Source: Corylus avellana
Taxonomy: Eukaryota > Streptophyta > Magnoliopsida > Fagales > Betulaceae
NCBI RefSeq assembly: GCF_901000735.1
Contig: NC_081546.1
Span: forward strand, 16,925,220 to 16,989,219
Length of the DNA stretch: 64,000 bases
Direction: 5' to 3'
Shown: positions 1 to 10,838 of the stretch, one piece after another
How positions within the stretch are numbered: the first letter of the stretch is position 1
Layout: every line of letters starts with the position of its first letter
Position numbers and translations under genes: made by a program
The notes under the pieces: generated by a model
Told to the model about the DNA's origin: nothing
Databases searched by the model: none
The model's input: only the letters and a program-made list of their open reading frames with translations

Positions 1-960
1 TGAACATTCGCTTTGGTGGTGAGTAGGATTATAACAATATTCACAAAACAGAGATGATCCCCACTTATTCAAAGTTCTGATATAGGTCGACCCAATTGTC
101 TTGAGTTGGGCTAGTCTCCTTTTTAAGTCATCAATGTGAGCAGTTGGAAAAAATTGAAATACCTTATCTTTAGGAAGACAATTTCTTGTAGCACTTTCCA
201 CTCTTTCAAAGTTGGTGGTGGCTTGGACATGGTCATGATAAGAATTTTCGGACTCATCCTCATCAATTATGTAGTGCCTTTCAGCCATCAACTGACTTTG
301 AAAATCTTTTTCCATATTGTTATCCTCTATGCTCTCATTGTCCCAATATTGAGTCATTGGGTCAAGTTGATGTTTAGATGGGTGTTCATTCTCGCTCTGG
401 CCATTCCATTCTTCCATCACTGCGGTAGCTTGAGTGTTGGTTTCATTGATCTCTTGATTGGATTGTCGTAGTGTAGGAATTGTTGCACGATTTGAGAGAT
501 GCACATTTTGGATTTGTTTATATTTTGCATGCATGCTTTGAATGTGTCTTCCAGTGATAACTCTTGTGGCACTTGAGTGATGGATTGATAAGTAGGCGGT
601 TAGGCTTCGTGATCAAACTGCGGATAGTCTAAGTGGTGCACTTCATCAAATTGGTGAGCGTAATTTCCTATAGCCTCAGCTGACCATGAGAAATTAGATT
701 GGTTGCTCCAGTTCGGGTTGTAATAATTGGAATTTGAATTGAACCCTGGACTAGAGAAATTGGTGTTCTTTTGCTCATATGGAAAATTGGAAACTTGTCC
801 CAAGAATGAACAATTACTATAATGATGATAAGGATTTGAGCAATATGAACAAGGCTTATGTGGGTAAAATTTTTTAGGGTAGTTGGTAGGAGCTGGTGTC
901 CTATAATTAGGAGAGGCATTAAAATTATTAAAATGAAAATTCTTGCTTCCCCCTCACTTT
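1..960 (-). pseudogene. Family A gag pseudogene (Athila-derived, no pol), copy A1
   Basis: Read on the minus strand this is a decayed gag-like region cut by the window edge. Two CCHC zinc knuckles are visible: CSYCSNPYHHYSNC at about 809-851 and CEYCYNPTHHQSEC at 4-45, both with CX2CX4HX4C spacing. After the first comes an Asn/Ser/Trp-rich stretch (NYYNPNWSNQSNFSW), a signature also seen in Athila gag C-termini. Stops and frame changes break the frame throughout. Zinc knuckles of this kind bind the element RNA during packaging. Homologous copies lie at 11050, 49140, 53685 and 55760. No reverse transcriptase or integrase is linked to any of them, so the family looks non-autonomous. Lineage is inferred from gag residues and the tRNA-Asp-like primer site. 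Confidence 0.75.
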
Positions 961-1460
961 TTAGCATGCAAATATCCAATATAAACATTACCATTTTTTT
1001 AAAAATTTTATTTTATATTTTTAAATAAAATAAACTAAAAAGAAAACGACTAACTAACTAAAAAAAATAAAACTAAATTTTAAAAACTCACAAAAAGGAC
1101 CAAAAATAAATTTTTGGCAAAAATCTACAAAACTGCTACAGTTGCTGCCTTTGCTGTGAGTGCGCTCAATCGCACTTAAGTGACGATGCGGCAGTTAATG
1201 AGCACAAGTGCGCTTGGCTTGCTGTCTTGGCCCCGAGTGTGCTTGATCGCAGCAAGGCTGCGATTGATCGCACTAGCAGGGGTGTGCAGGAGGAGTTGCG
1301 ATAGAACTATAAAACAAGCAAAAAAAAAAAAAACAAAAACAAAAACAAAAAAACAAAACACAAAAAACAACAAAAATTGCAGAAAAAGGAAAATCCTAAT
1401 TATAACTAGTAGAAAAATAAAACTAATTTAGCAATAAATTGGTTTAAAAAATTAAACAAT
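961..1460 (-). mobile_element. 5' leader of family A copy A1
   Basis: Untranslated leader between the primer site and gag, minus orientation. It is A/T-rich apart from 1155-1290, a block of imperfect GCGATCGC/GCGATTGATCGC-type palindromes. The same leader organisation is seen at 48586-49130 in copy A3, where a GCGCTCGAGCGC-type block also sits between primer site and gag. Confidence 0.6.
1155..1290. repeat. CG-palindrome cluster, GCGATCGC type, in A1 leader
   Basis: Four or five imperfect palindromes built on GCGNTYRATCGCA occur within about 135 bp: near 1158 (gtgcgctcaatcgcac), 1236 (gtgtgcttgatcgcag) and 1257 (gctgcgattgatcgcact). Equivalent clusters recur at 13565, 16497, 37290, 40190, 42117, 43360 and 48672. 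Function unknown; the observation is direct. Confidence 0.7.
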
Positions 1461-1478
1461 TCCCCAGCAACGGCGCCA
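1461..1478 (-). promoter_or_regulatory. Primer binding site (tRNA-Asp type) of copy A1
   Basis: On the minus strand this reads TGGCGCCGTTGCTGGGGA, one mismatch from the complement of a plant tRNA-Asp 3' end (TGGCGCCGTTGCCGGGGA). It lies six bases inside the LTR edge at 1485, as expected for Athila/Tat elements. Confidence 0.85.
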
Positions 1479-1484
1479 AAAACT

Positions 1485-1685
1485 TGTTGTGCAAATTTTA
1501 ATACTCACAAATGCACGAATCGTTTGCTATATTATGTTTTGCAAGTGCGAGGTCGAACCCACAGGGAATTGTGTTTTTTAAAGATCAATTTATATCTAAC
1601 TAATTAAATCCTAACCTAGTTTCAAAAGGGTTTTGAATTTTGAGTTTTGAAAATTAAAGGATGAACTTAAACGAATTAAAATAAA
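1485..1685 (-). mobile_element. 5' LTR fragment of copy A1, truncated by the MULE
   Basis: Starts TGTTGTGCAAATTTT on the plus strand (the LTR 3' end reversed) and contains the phrase for 'acttgcaaaa...gggttcgacctcgcac' shared with the LTR ends at 14567, 52612 and 59196. Similarity stops at 1685, where the MULE terminal repeat begins. The rest of this LTR is not found to the right of the MULE; it is either in the gap at 10839 or lost. Confidence 0.75.
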
Positions 1686-1830
1686 GGGAAATTATATCTA
1701 AAATCCTTAGGTAAACGCGCCTTTATTAAAAACTCCTTGGGCATTTTTTTTCGGAAATTTAGTCCTTGGGTCACTCGAAACTACTAAAAACTCCATACCG
1801 TTAATTTTTGGTAACTGCCGTTATTTGAAT
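1686..1830 (+). repeat. MULE terminal inverted repeat, left copy
   Basis: About 140 bp, nearly identical in reverse complement to 3640-3775. Shared segments include TCTAAAATCCTTAGGTAAAC, TTTAGTCCTTGGGTCACTCG and ACCGTTAATTTTTG. Differences are scattered substitutions and small gaps. Confidence 0.85.
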
Positions 1831-3639
1831 GAAACGAACCGTTTCACTTAAGTCCACCTAAGTGGAATTTTTGTATCCTACGTGTTCACATTGGACACGT
1901 AGGATATAAAACTCATCGTTTTGGACCATCCAAAACGATGAGTTTGGCTTAAACTTGAGGGCTTCTTTTTTGAAACCCTCAAGTTCCATACGGACCATAC
2001 GGTCAAACTACAAACCACCCGATACACCAAGCGGCAAGCCACCGACGCAGCAGACGCCACCGACCCAGACCCCGCCGGCGATAGAACCACCGGAGACAGA
2101 ACCCACCGGCGACAGTACCCACCGTTTTGGACCATCAATTCCGGCGTCACTTTTCCGGCTAGGTTTCCGTCGATTCACAATATTTTGAATCGGAAAAATC
2201 TGGTTTCGACGAAGGTATTTTCCGAAATTTCTTTGTGGGATTTGTTGATTGACTGAAATGGAAGCCTTTAATAGTTGTGTTTTGAATTTTTTTGTTGTGT
2301 TGGAAGCTTTTGGTCGAAACCCCATCCCCAACCATTTTTTTGTCCAACATCTGTCGAATATTGCACTTTTGAGCCAATATTATTGTTGATTGGCAGTGGG
2401 TGTGGTCCACCTTGGTTGTGGTCCTGGAATGAGACAGTTGTTTTTTCGTGTGCACTGGCAAGTTGGACAAGGGGGATTTTGTCGTGTTAGGCAGAAGGGA
2501 TTCTATCAATTTTTTTTTTCTGTGGGGCTTAATTTCCTTCCATTTAATGTACAACTCAACTTGCTCAATATACTGTTAAAAAACAGAAAAAAAAACTTGC
2601 TCAATATACAACTCACCGTGCTCTTTCTAGAAGAGTATGGATGTTCTGAATTTGGAGAAGTCAAATTAGGTGTTTAATTGATCTGTTATTTTAATATGGG
2701 ATTTAATTTGGATGAGACATTGACAATGAAATAGTAATTTGAAGATGGTATATATATATATACTGTTCTTTATATTTAAAATTTTTTTCCTTTCGTCGTT
2801 ACCTCAACCACATTTTGCATTAAACAAAAGCTTTTATTATCTCATGAGCTGTCTTGTAGGATGAATTGTCTATATCCTCTTGTGATAGCTTTCCAATATG
2901 GGATTTAATCTCTCACGCTCACAAGTGTATATAATTGTACCTATATTCAACTACTTTGTTGGATTACATGCCCTCCATGCTATTGTGCATGCTAAATTTC
3001 ATGTCAATCTGGTGGGATTTACTATAATCTAACACTTATTTATTTATAAGCTTGTTTAAAATTCTTTTGAAAAAAAAAAACTTTATCTTTAACATTTTCA
3101 GATTGGACAGTTTCTAATCTCCCATTCTCTTAATATTTAGCAAGCATGATGGACATGTATATTAATATAATGTAATGGTGACTTTGGCAAAATATTGATC
3201 CTATGGAAAGTTATTAAGTAGCAAATGTAACTTAAACCTGCTTCTTTTACCTATATTGATGAATTTTTGCATAATTTAAGGCATCGAATAGGTTAATGGT
3301 TCTTATAGAAAGAGAAATTTTTTACATGTATTGATGTATTTTTGCATAATTCAATTACATTGAGTAGATTAAGAGTAATGAAGCAATGGGGGCAATCCCA
3401 CTACCTTTATTGCGATCCCAATGGGGCCGTCAAAGGTATGGGTGGCCCCCATTGGGATCGCAATAAATAAAATAAATAAAATAAAAAAATAAAGAAAGAA
3501 AGAAAGAAGGAAGAAGTTGCCATTTATGAGTGTATTGTATGCATTTGTTGATCTTTCCACATATAACAATGGGCGAAAAGTGCACTTTGCACCTATAACA
3601 TGCATGTCCAAAAGTATATGTTTATTATTACTATAACGG
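1831..3639. other. MULE left interior without a recognisable gene
   Basis: GC-richer around 2000-2150, then AT-rich. Short open frames overlap on both strands but none resembles a known protein. A 16-bp inverted repeat (AAACTCATCGTTTTGG / CCAAAACGATGAGTTT) lies at 1909-1944. A (TA)n tract is at about 2750. Captured host sequence, as in Pack-MULEs, is possible but was not recognised. Confidence 0.5.
2425..2487 (+). repeat. MULE subterminal repeat, inverted match to 10777-10838
   Basis: The segment with GAATGAGACAGTTG, TTTTTTCGTGTGCACTGGC and AAGTTGG(A/T)CAAGGGGGATTTT is repeated in inverse orientation immediately before the gap at 10839. It shows that homology between the two MULE ends reaches at least about 800 bp inward, unusually long for terminal inverted repeats. 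Confidence 0.85.
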
Positions 3640-3775
3640 CAGTTAGCAAAAATTAACGGTAAGGAGTTTCTAGTAGTTCCGAGTGACCCAAGGACTAAAT
3701 TTCAGAAAAAACAATACTCAGGGAGTTTTTAATAAAAGCACGTTTACCTAAGGATTTTAGATATGATTTCCCTTA
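3640..3775 (-). repeat. MULE terminal inverted repeat, internal inverted copy
   Basis: Reverse complement of the 1686-1830 terminal repeat, ending GGATTTTAGATATGATTTCCC. It precedes the transposase start at 3997 by about 220 bp and points the wrong way to be that gene's own left end. So 1686-3775 has the form of a 2.1-kb element of its own. The 9 bases outside the two ends do not match, so no target duplication supports independent insertion. Confidence 0.8.
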
Positions 3776-3996
3776 TTACTATTATGTTTTGTCCTTTTTC
3801 CCAAATGAATGGTTGTCAACTATGTCAACCTAACATCCAAAATCAGCTTAAGTTGGGCATCTTGAGTCCAAAACATGCACGTAATCTATTTCATGCAATA
3901 GATAGATATTATTGTTTTTGTGTTTTCTTGTATGGACAAACATTTTTTCTTACACTCTTTTATATTTTTCTTACACTTTTTTATATGTTTACAGAT

Positions 3997-6900
3997 ATGG
4001 CTGTCAATATAATCATGCACCACGGTGGGACAATGACCCATACCCCATTTAAATACATTGGTGGCGACGTCCATGAAGTGAAAGGCTATGATGTTGACTA
4101 TTTTAGTATGTGGGAAGTCAAAGAGTTGGTTCGTGACTTAGGATACATGAGCGACTTTAGATGTTGGTATAATGTCGGTGATAGTCCACATAATCAAGTG
4201 ATATCTTTAAATAGTGATGCAGACGTTGTAGATTTTGTAAATATTATGGCTGAGTACAGATCACAAGATGTTCATTTATATGTTGAGCATATGGTGGACA
4301 GTGCTATAATGGTAGAGGAGCATTTATTTCTTGAAGCTGTTGAAAGACAACATGGAGAAGGTGGTGGCGGGGTGGGTGAGATACCTAGTACTGCTCGGCA
4401 TGATGGAGATGGAGAAGGTGGTGGTGGGGTGGGTGAGATACCTACGGCTCCCCGTCATGATGGAGATGCAGAAGGTGGTGGCGGGGTGGGTGAGATACCT
4501 AGGCCTCCCCTTCATGACGGAGATGGAGAAGGTGACGGGGTGGATGAAATACCTAGGGCTGAAGGTAGTATACTTATTTCTTATTTGTTAACTTAATTGT
4601 TTTTTCAAATAATATATCATGAGAGCACTTAGCCTTCCCTTCCCGAATGACTAACAACAAATTTGATTGTTTCTTTTAGGGATGGAGGACATACCTAATG
4701 CTGCACGTCAAGATGGAGATGTACAAGGACAAGGTGGAGAAGGTGGAAATTCTCAATCAAGACATTTCAAAAGCCCACGAGTTAAAACTAAGGCTGCCCG
4801 TTCTGTTACGCCATCCAAGAAACCAAGCGGGGAACCGACCACCAGCCGAGGAGGTACATACAAATTGAAATTGAGTTGGATTCTTATTTTATTTTATTTT
4901 ATTAATTTTTTTAGAAATAATATTCACCAGCAACTAACTTTATGTTGTCACGATTATTTATGGTTTTTTATTAGTTGATTCTTTTGTTTTTGGTTTTTTA
5001 TTTTAATTTTTGTATATATTTTTTCAGTACGCAGAAGAAGAAGAAGACGGGTTGCTCAACTGGTTTTGCAGGACGAGGAAGACAATCAGAATGTTGGTGC
5101 AGACACCGTGCCCAAAACTGGTACAAAAAAAAAAATGGACGTGGTGGTAGGCCACGGAAGAAGAAAGTGGAAGAGGATATTGATGAAGTTATCAAGGAGC
5201 TGTTGACTGACTTCGAAGCAACTGATGGCGAGGATGAGGACCTTTTCTATGATGCTGATGAGGTCAAAAAAGAGAAGGATGGGACGTCCAAATGGTGGGA
5301 AAAAGTTGACATTAACATAGGTGAGAAAGGAGCCGATTTGGGGGATGAGGAATCTGATGATGAAAGTGATGGTCTTGCAAGTTTGCAAGAAAGTGACGCT
5401 GGCGAGGTTGGAAAAAAAAGGAAGCGGTATAGACAGTTCAATCTGAAACATGACTTGAAGATTCCAGTGACGTTTGAGCTTGGGGATCAATTTGCAGATT
5501 CAGGTTCATTCAAGATGGCACTGAAGACGCATGCTGTGCAGAAAGGGTTTGATTACAACTACAAGCACAATGACACGAGTAGGGTGAGTGCAGTCTGTAA
5601 ATTAGAGCATTGCTCATGGAGGATTCATGCCTCTACTGATGCTACCAGGACTTGTTTTCAAATTAAGACGTACTACCCGGTTCATATTTGTGGTAATCAG
5701 TACGAAAACTCCAGATGTGATGTTGAGTATCTTGTTCGTACTTATAAGAGGGACTTCAAGGATGACCCCACGTGGACACCATATGCATTGAAACAGAGGG
5801 TGAAGAGAGACCTTAACGTCGATGTTCCTATTGATCGTTGCTATAGAGCGAAGAAGGAGGCATTGCATCAAATTTTTGGTAGGCACTCTAAGCAATATCG
5901 CCTCACACGGCGATATGCAATGGCAATACTCAGCACCAACCCTGGTAGTAGTGCTTTTGTACACAGAGATGGAGCATTCTTTCAGAGGATGTATATTTGT
6001 CTTGATGCATGCAAGAAGGGGTTCATACATGGTTGTCGGCCCATAATTTGTTTAGATGCTTGTCATCTAAAGGGGGACTATGGGGGGCAATTGTTGTGTG
6101 CCATAGGCAAGGATGGCAACAACGATATGTTCCCCATTGCAATTGCTGTGGCCGAGGCAGAGACAAGAGATTCATGGCAGTGGTTTATTGCCATTTTATT
6201 GGAGGACTTATGCGGGCCAGAAGGCAGACTTGGTTGGACTATAATGTCTGACAGACAGAAGGTATTTTGTGTAAAATACTATTTATGTTCTTATTGTGTT
6301 ATTTTATTCCTTTATGTTATTACATATAATTTAACATAAATTTATGTGTGTAGGGGCTTGGAATTGCAGTTGAGGCTGTGTTGCCACACGCTGAGCATCG
6401 CTTTTGTGTTCGGCACCTACATGCGAACCTCAAAGCGAAAGGCTACACAGGGAAAGCTATGAAGGATGAGTTGTGGGGGGCTGCACGTGCAGCCAATGTT
6501 TATGCGTTTGACCATCACATGCGGAATATAATGTCAATGGAGAAAGGTGCACACGATTACCTTAGTGGTGTACCTAAGGCATCATGGTCCAGACATGCTT
6601 TCAACTGCCAAACCAAAAGTGATATGTTATTAAACAACTTGGCTGAGAGCTTTAACGCGTGGATTAAGGAAGCTAGGATTAAGCCTATACTGACTATGCT
6701 TGAAGAAATTCGTCTGCAAATAATGGCACGCTTCCAGCAGAAAAGGAATGGAATCCGGTCGACGCACTACACAATATGCCCAAAGATCCAGAAAAAATTG
6801 GAGAGGTCAAAAAGTGATGCAAGGAATTGTATTAGTCGGTGGCAGAATGAGTTGGAGTTTGAGATCGAGGACATATACGAGCCACGGCGTTTAGTCCGGT

Positions 6901-8841
6901 TAGATCATCGCACATGCACATGTGGAAGATGGCAGGTGAGTGGGATCCCTTGCTCACATGCTTGTGCTGCAATTTACATGCATAAACAAAAACCAGAGGA
7001 TTATTTGGATGATTATTACAAGATGGACAAGTATATGCAAGGATATGCAGCTCGAGTTTATGGCATGGAAGGTCCGCAGACATGGCCAGCTGATGATCCA
7101 TGCGATGAAATCCAGCCACCTATCATTAGAAGGGCTCCTGGTCGACCAAAGATTAGTAGGCGAAAAGCTGTAGATGAGCCGACTAACCCCTACAAGCTAA
7201 CCCGTAGTGGATATATCGTTAAATGTGGAAATTGTGGGGGTTTAGGGCATAATTATAAAGGTTGTCATTTACCTTTGAACCCGGACCGGAAGAGGTGGAA
7301 ACCGAAGAAATATAAGCCGAAAAAAGATGCTACTCAAGCACAGGTAAAACAAATACATTTTACAACATAAGGTTCATATTCCAAAATTTGTTAACTTAAT
7401 TATTATTGTACAAGTAATATAATAATTATTGTTGGTATTTGTCTGAATGTTTGGTTAAATTATTGTAGGGATCACAAGCTCAACCCCCACTAGAAGCAGA
7501 AGCCCACGGGTCATCACAGCGAAGTGTGCGTACACGTAGGGCTACTCAGTCACAGGTAAAATTGAAGTTTTTTTTTTTTTTTTTATTAACAAAACTCTTA
7601 TTTCCCGATGATTTCATAGCTACCAACTAATATCTGAAAGTTTGCTGAAATTGGTGTTGTAATTTAGTAAATTTGTCTGCGGTTTAGCATTACTGCTTGC
7701 TGACTTGTCATCTACATACTTTAAGGAGCTACTATAAATACTGTGGACCTTGTTGAATCTTCATATTTATGCTGCAATAGTTACATTGAAAGCAGTGAAA
7801 TTTTAATTACTCTTGGAAGGGTATGTTGCGACATTTAACTTGAAAAGCTGGTTATTGAGATGTGATTTTGTCTTTGCTTATGTAATGGATGAACTCAGTA
7901 GCACTATTTAGGATTGCATTGATGATACTTTAATGGAAGCTAACTCCACTTATCAGAAAAATAAAATCAATAAATAATGGGAGCTAACTCTAAGTTGGAA
8001 GTTTGGGAGGGTGCTCTAAGTTAAAGGTTTAGGAGGATTAAAATCTAGTATATGCAATGGAAGTTCAGTGTTGAACAGGTTATTTGGAAATGCTTCATAA
8101 TCTTTGTTTTGTATTAGAAAATTTTCTATTTATAGAAGTGTTTGTACAAGTAATATAATAATTATTTGGAAATGCTTCATAATCTTTCCCTTTCCTTTTT
8201 TTTTTTTTTTTTAACGCATTTTTGGGATCCCAACATGAACCACAGGCAGAGGCAGAAGCCCACGGGTCATCACAGCAAAGTGTACGTACACGTAGGGCTA
8301 CTTAGTCACAGGTAAAATCCATGTTTTTTTTGTGGTTAAGAAAACTCTTATTTCACGATGATTCCCCCCGCCCCCCCTTTTTTTTAACGCATTTTTTGGA
8401 TCCCAACATGAATCACAGGCAGAGGCAGAAGTCCACGAGTCATCACAGCCAAGTGTACGTACACGTAAGGCTACTCAGTCACAGGTAAAATTCAAGTTTT
8501 TTTTTTTTTTCTTAAGAAAACTCTTATTTCCCGATGATTCCATAGCTGCCCACTAATATCTGAAAGTTTGCTAAAATTGGTGATGTAATTTAGTAAATTA
8601 GTCTGCAGTTTTTTTGTACTTAAAAAACTCATATACTTGTGCTTAATTTGTAATATTCACACTGATTTCCGGTTTTTCTTTTCTTTTTTTTTGGTATTTG
8701 CAAATAATTATTATTTTTGTTAACGCATCCTTTGGATCCCAACATGAACTACAGGCGGAAGCAACAGCGGAATCATCACATCGTGGTAGTACACGTAGGG
8801 CTACACGTGTACTAAGAAGCCGAGGAAGTGGTGCTACGTAA
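3997..8841 (+). CDS. MuDR-type MULE transposase (8 exons, one phase break)
   Basis: DDE transposase expected to cut and rejoin the element in the nucleus. Proposed exons: 3997-4564, 4680-4853, 5028-6261, 6354-7343, 7469-7555, 8246-8311, 8419-8484, 8755-8841, all with GT-AG borders. Order of domains: N-terminal PB1-like region (MAVNIIMHHGG...), Gly-rich 19-residue repeats, basic/acidic linker, MuDR DNA-binding region (about 5470-5880), catalytic core with Asp in ICLDACHLKGDY (6055), Asp in MSDRQKGLG (6250, across the intron) and Glu in NNLAESFNAW (6645), SWIM finger CTCGRW..GIPCSHACA (6915), zinc knuckle CGNCGGLGHNYKGC (7224). Total about 1,090 residues. Oddities: exon phases disagree by one base at an 11-A run (5125-5135), and the sixth exon has an in-frame TAG. 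The core looks well preserved, so the insertion is probably recent. Confidence 0.85.
4357..4563 (+). repeat. 57-bp coding minisatellite in transposase exon 1
   Basis: Three full 57-bp units start at 4357, 4414 and 4471, with a shortened fourth at 4528. Each encodes 19 residues of the form EGGGGVGEIP-xxx-xHDGDG. A related unit (MEDIPNAARQDGDV) opens the next exon at 4682, so the array once crossed the intron. The copies are almost identical, which suggests recent expansion. The period keeps the reading frame. Confidence 0.85.
7469..8841 (+). repeat. Four tandemly duplicated tail exons of the transposase
   Basis: Exons 7469-7555, 8246-8311, 8419-8484 and 8755-8841 are copies of one another, together with flanking intron sequence (GGATCCCAACATGAA upstream of the last three acceptors; GTAAAATxxAxGTTTTTT and CTCTTATTTC(C/A)CGATGATT after the first three donors). 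All start and end in phase 0. They encode variants of AEAEAHGSSQ-SVRTRRATQSQ, a basic Ser/Arg tail. The second copy has TAG for the Gln codon before SQ; skipping it would keep the frame. The last copy ends the protein with LRSRGSGAT. Confidence 0.85.
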
Positions 8842-9400
8842 TGATCACATTTATCACTTATCAGATTTCTTCATTTTGCCTTTTTCCCGTATACCCATTT
8901 CATAATCAAGTGATATGTCAGGTTTTTTTTTGTTTTATGTTTGTAATATAAAAACAATTGGGGGATTCATTTTGGGACTTTATGTGCTTGTTAGCTTCAA
9001 TGTTGTTCATTAAGCATTAAACGTGTACTGTTAGTTATTGAATTACATTTTGAAATTTCGTCATGACAATTACCAATTCCAGATTGTATTAGTGGACGGA
9101 TAAAATTAATTCTGCCTGCAAATTATATTGTAGGGTTCAATATTTCAGACTTAAGAGCAACATACAAATAATCATAAATTGCCGCATACAAATAAAACTA
9201 ATGCATGGAAATAGTTGTTCCATAAAAGTAATCAGCCAACCTGATAATTACGAACAAGCAGGATTTTTACATAATTGTTACATAGAAGCCATAACCATAT
9301 ATCCACGTGGACAACATAGCTCAGTAAACAATATCCTTGACAACAACAAAATAGATAGTCTATTCCACTGATAATAATCTAATTGCCTCATTCCCATGCC
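8842..9400. other. Intergenic spacer between convergent MULE genes
   Basis: About 560 bp of AT-rich DNA separating the stop codons of the transposase (plus) and the GRF gene (minus). It should hold both 3' untranslated regions. No open frame of note. Confidence 0.6.
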
Positions 9401-10004
9401 TCAATGCCCCATCAACCTTAGACAAATCAACAGTACACAAATCACCAACAAAAAAACCAACAAATATGTTTGGATCTTTAGTTTGCCCCTAAGTAATGAC
9501 ACTTCACATTTCAGGGAATGAACTTGTTTATACAGCGCAGGTAGGACCTCCCTTCCGCGAGCACAGGTTTCTTTGTCATACCATTGAAAAAACGACATTG
9601 GCCAACTTTCTGTAATTACACAAAAAAATCTGATAATTACGAACAAGCACGAAGTAATAACTATTTCGTTAAAACCAAATTATCCAAATTCAAATACCTT
9701 TTTACGGTCATACATAGCACACCCATAGAATCGCCTCCCAGGATTTTTTATAGTAGTGGATGTTATAATTGGGCTTGTAAGTCCGCACCTACACTGCACA
9801 GGTTCCATATCCTCTTTCACCGATGATGTTATAGATGCCGACGACATTGACTGTTCATTCTACAGTGAAACCCACAATTATTAGAAGTAATCACAATTCC
9901 CTAATGGGTTTCACTAAATAAAATTCACAAACCTTTTTCATCTTCCCATCGTAGAATTCGCTTTCATTGTCTCCTATCCCGAAATCTTTCTTCCTCCTGT
10001 TCAT
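9401..10004 (-). CDS. GRF zinc-finger protein with C-terminal membrane segment (MULE second gene)
   Basis: Three exons on the minus strand: 10004-9933, 9859-9706 and 9609-9401, giving 144 residues with all phases agreeing. The middle exon has the GRF finger start (CRCG...NPGRRFYGC) and the last continues SFFQWYDKETCARGREVLP, a plant GRF signature, followed by a short helix and a hydrophobic stretch LLVFLLVICVLLICL. GRF fingers bind single-stranded nucleic acid in other proteins; the role here is unknown. The usual fourth metal ligand just before FFQW is not Cys (PMSFFQW), so zinc binding may be weakened. The donor used for exon 2 is the GTAAAA inside the Arg codon, one of two possible sites; the other breaks the frame. 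It is convergent with the transposase, like mudrB relative to mudrA, but shows no likeness to mudrB that I can see. Confidence 0.7.
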
Positions 10005-10776
10005 CTTATAATATGAACCTAACAATATATAACTGACATGTGAGAGAATAATCAAGCTCATAAAAGAAAAATAAAATCAAGCTTGCCAAAAAATTATTCT
10101 CACTTCAATTTGTAATCTAAACAATACTGGGAAAAAAAAATGTACCCTAAACCCTAAACAAAAGATAATCACATTGTTTAAAATGTGATTCCCCTGCAGA
10201 AATAGTACTGCTCAATTTGTAATCTAAACAATACGAAGTTGTTAGTGTAGTAGCTAGAGATGGTATATGAGCATAGGCGGCTCCCTACAAACATGCAAAT
10301 ATGCAGTGTAATCAAACATGCAATAAGAAGAAATTAGCCGTAACATCCAACCACGTATATAATACTGCTCAATTGTAGAATGATGAAACTTCCCTAAAAA
10401 AATTTACGAAGTCATCAAAACCCAACCAACCACAATCTATCATATCCCAACAATAATACCACTTTTTTCTCCATTGAAAAATACTTTTCTTCCAAATGTT
10501 AATACTAATATGATTAACATTTCTTTCAGTAATTGACATTTCTTCTCATCAACTAAAAAGGTGGCAACAATATTGGAGGACCTAAAAACAAAGACATGCA
10601 TAGAAAAGTATGGCATGAACTATTAGGTTAAAAAATAAAAAAATAAAAAAAAATACTGCTTAATTGTAGAATGATGAAACTGGCGTAAACTATGCACAAA
10701 GAATTCCTATTTTCATGTCCTCGGCAATCCACCATTTGAGTAGAGAAGCAAAAAAATAAAATAAATAGTTATACAG
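10005..10776. other. MULE right interior, no gene recognised
   Basis: AT-rich with no coding signal. It should contain the GRF gene promoter. The phrase 'tactgctcaattgtagaatgatgaaact' occurs twice (about 10363 and 10656), a small internal duplication. Confidence 0.5.
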
Positions 10777-10838
10777 ATGAAAAAATCCCCCTTGACCAAC
10801 TTGCCAGTGCACACGAAAAAACAACTGTCTCATTCCAG

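Larger units (their letters stand above)
1686..10838 (+). mobile_element. Autonomous-type Mutator-like element (MuDR group), right end in gap
   Basis: A roughly 9.2-kb element with two convergent genes: a MuDR-type transposase (3997-8841, plus) and a GRF zinc-finger protein (9401-10004, minus). The left end is a long terminal inverted repeat starting GGGAAATTATATC at 1686. At the other side, 10777-10838 is the inverted copy of about 2425-2487, so the right terminal repeat is entered and then lost in the 100-N gap. An extra inverted copy of the outer 140 bp lies at 3640-3775. That copy could mean a 2.1-kb non-autonomous derivative sits at the left end, or that the end was rearranged. No 9-bp target duplication could be found. 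Confidence 0.75.

Noticed and set aside
1955..2331. Pro-rich frame on the plus strand and Val/Gly-rich frames on the minus strand
   Set aside because: Overlapping frames in the MULE interior with no recognisable domain; captured gene sequence is possible but unsupported.
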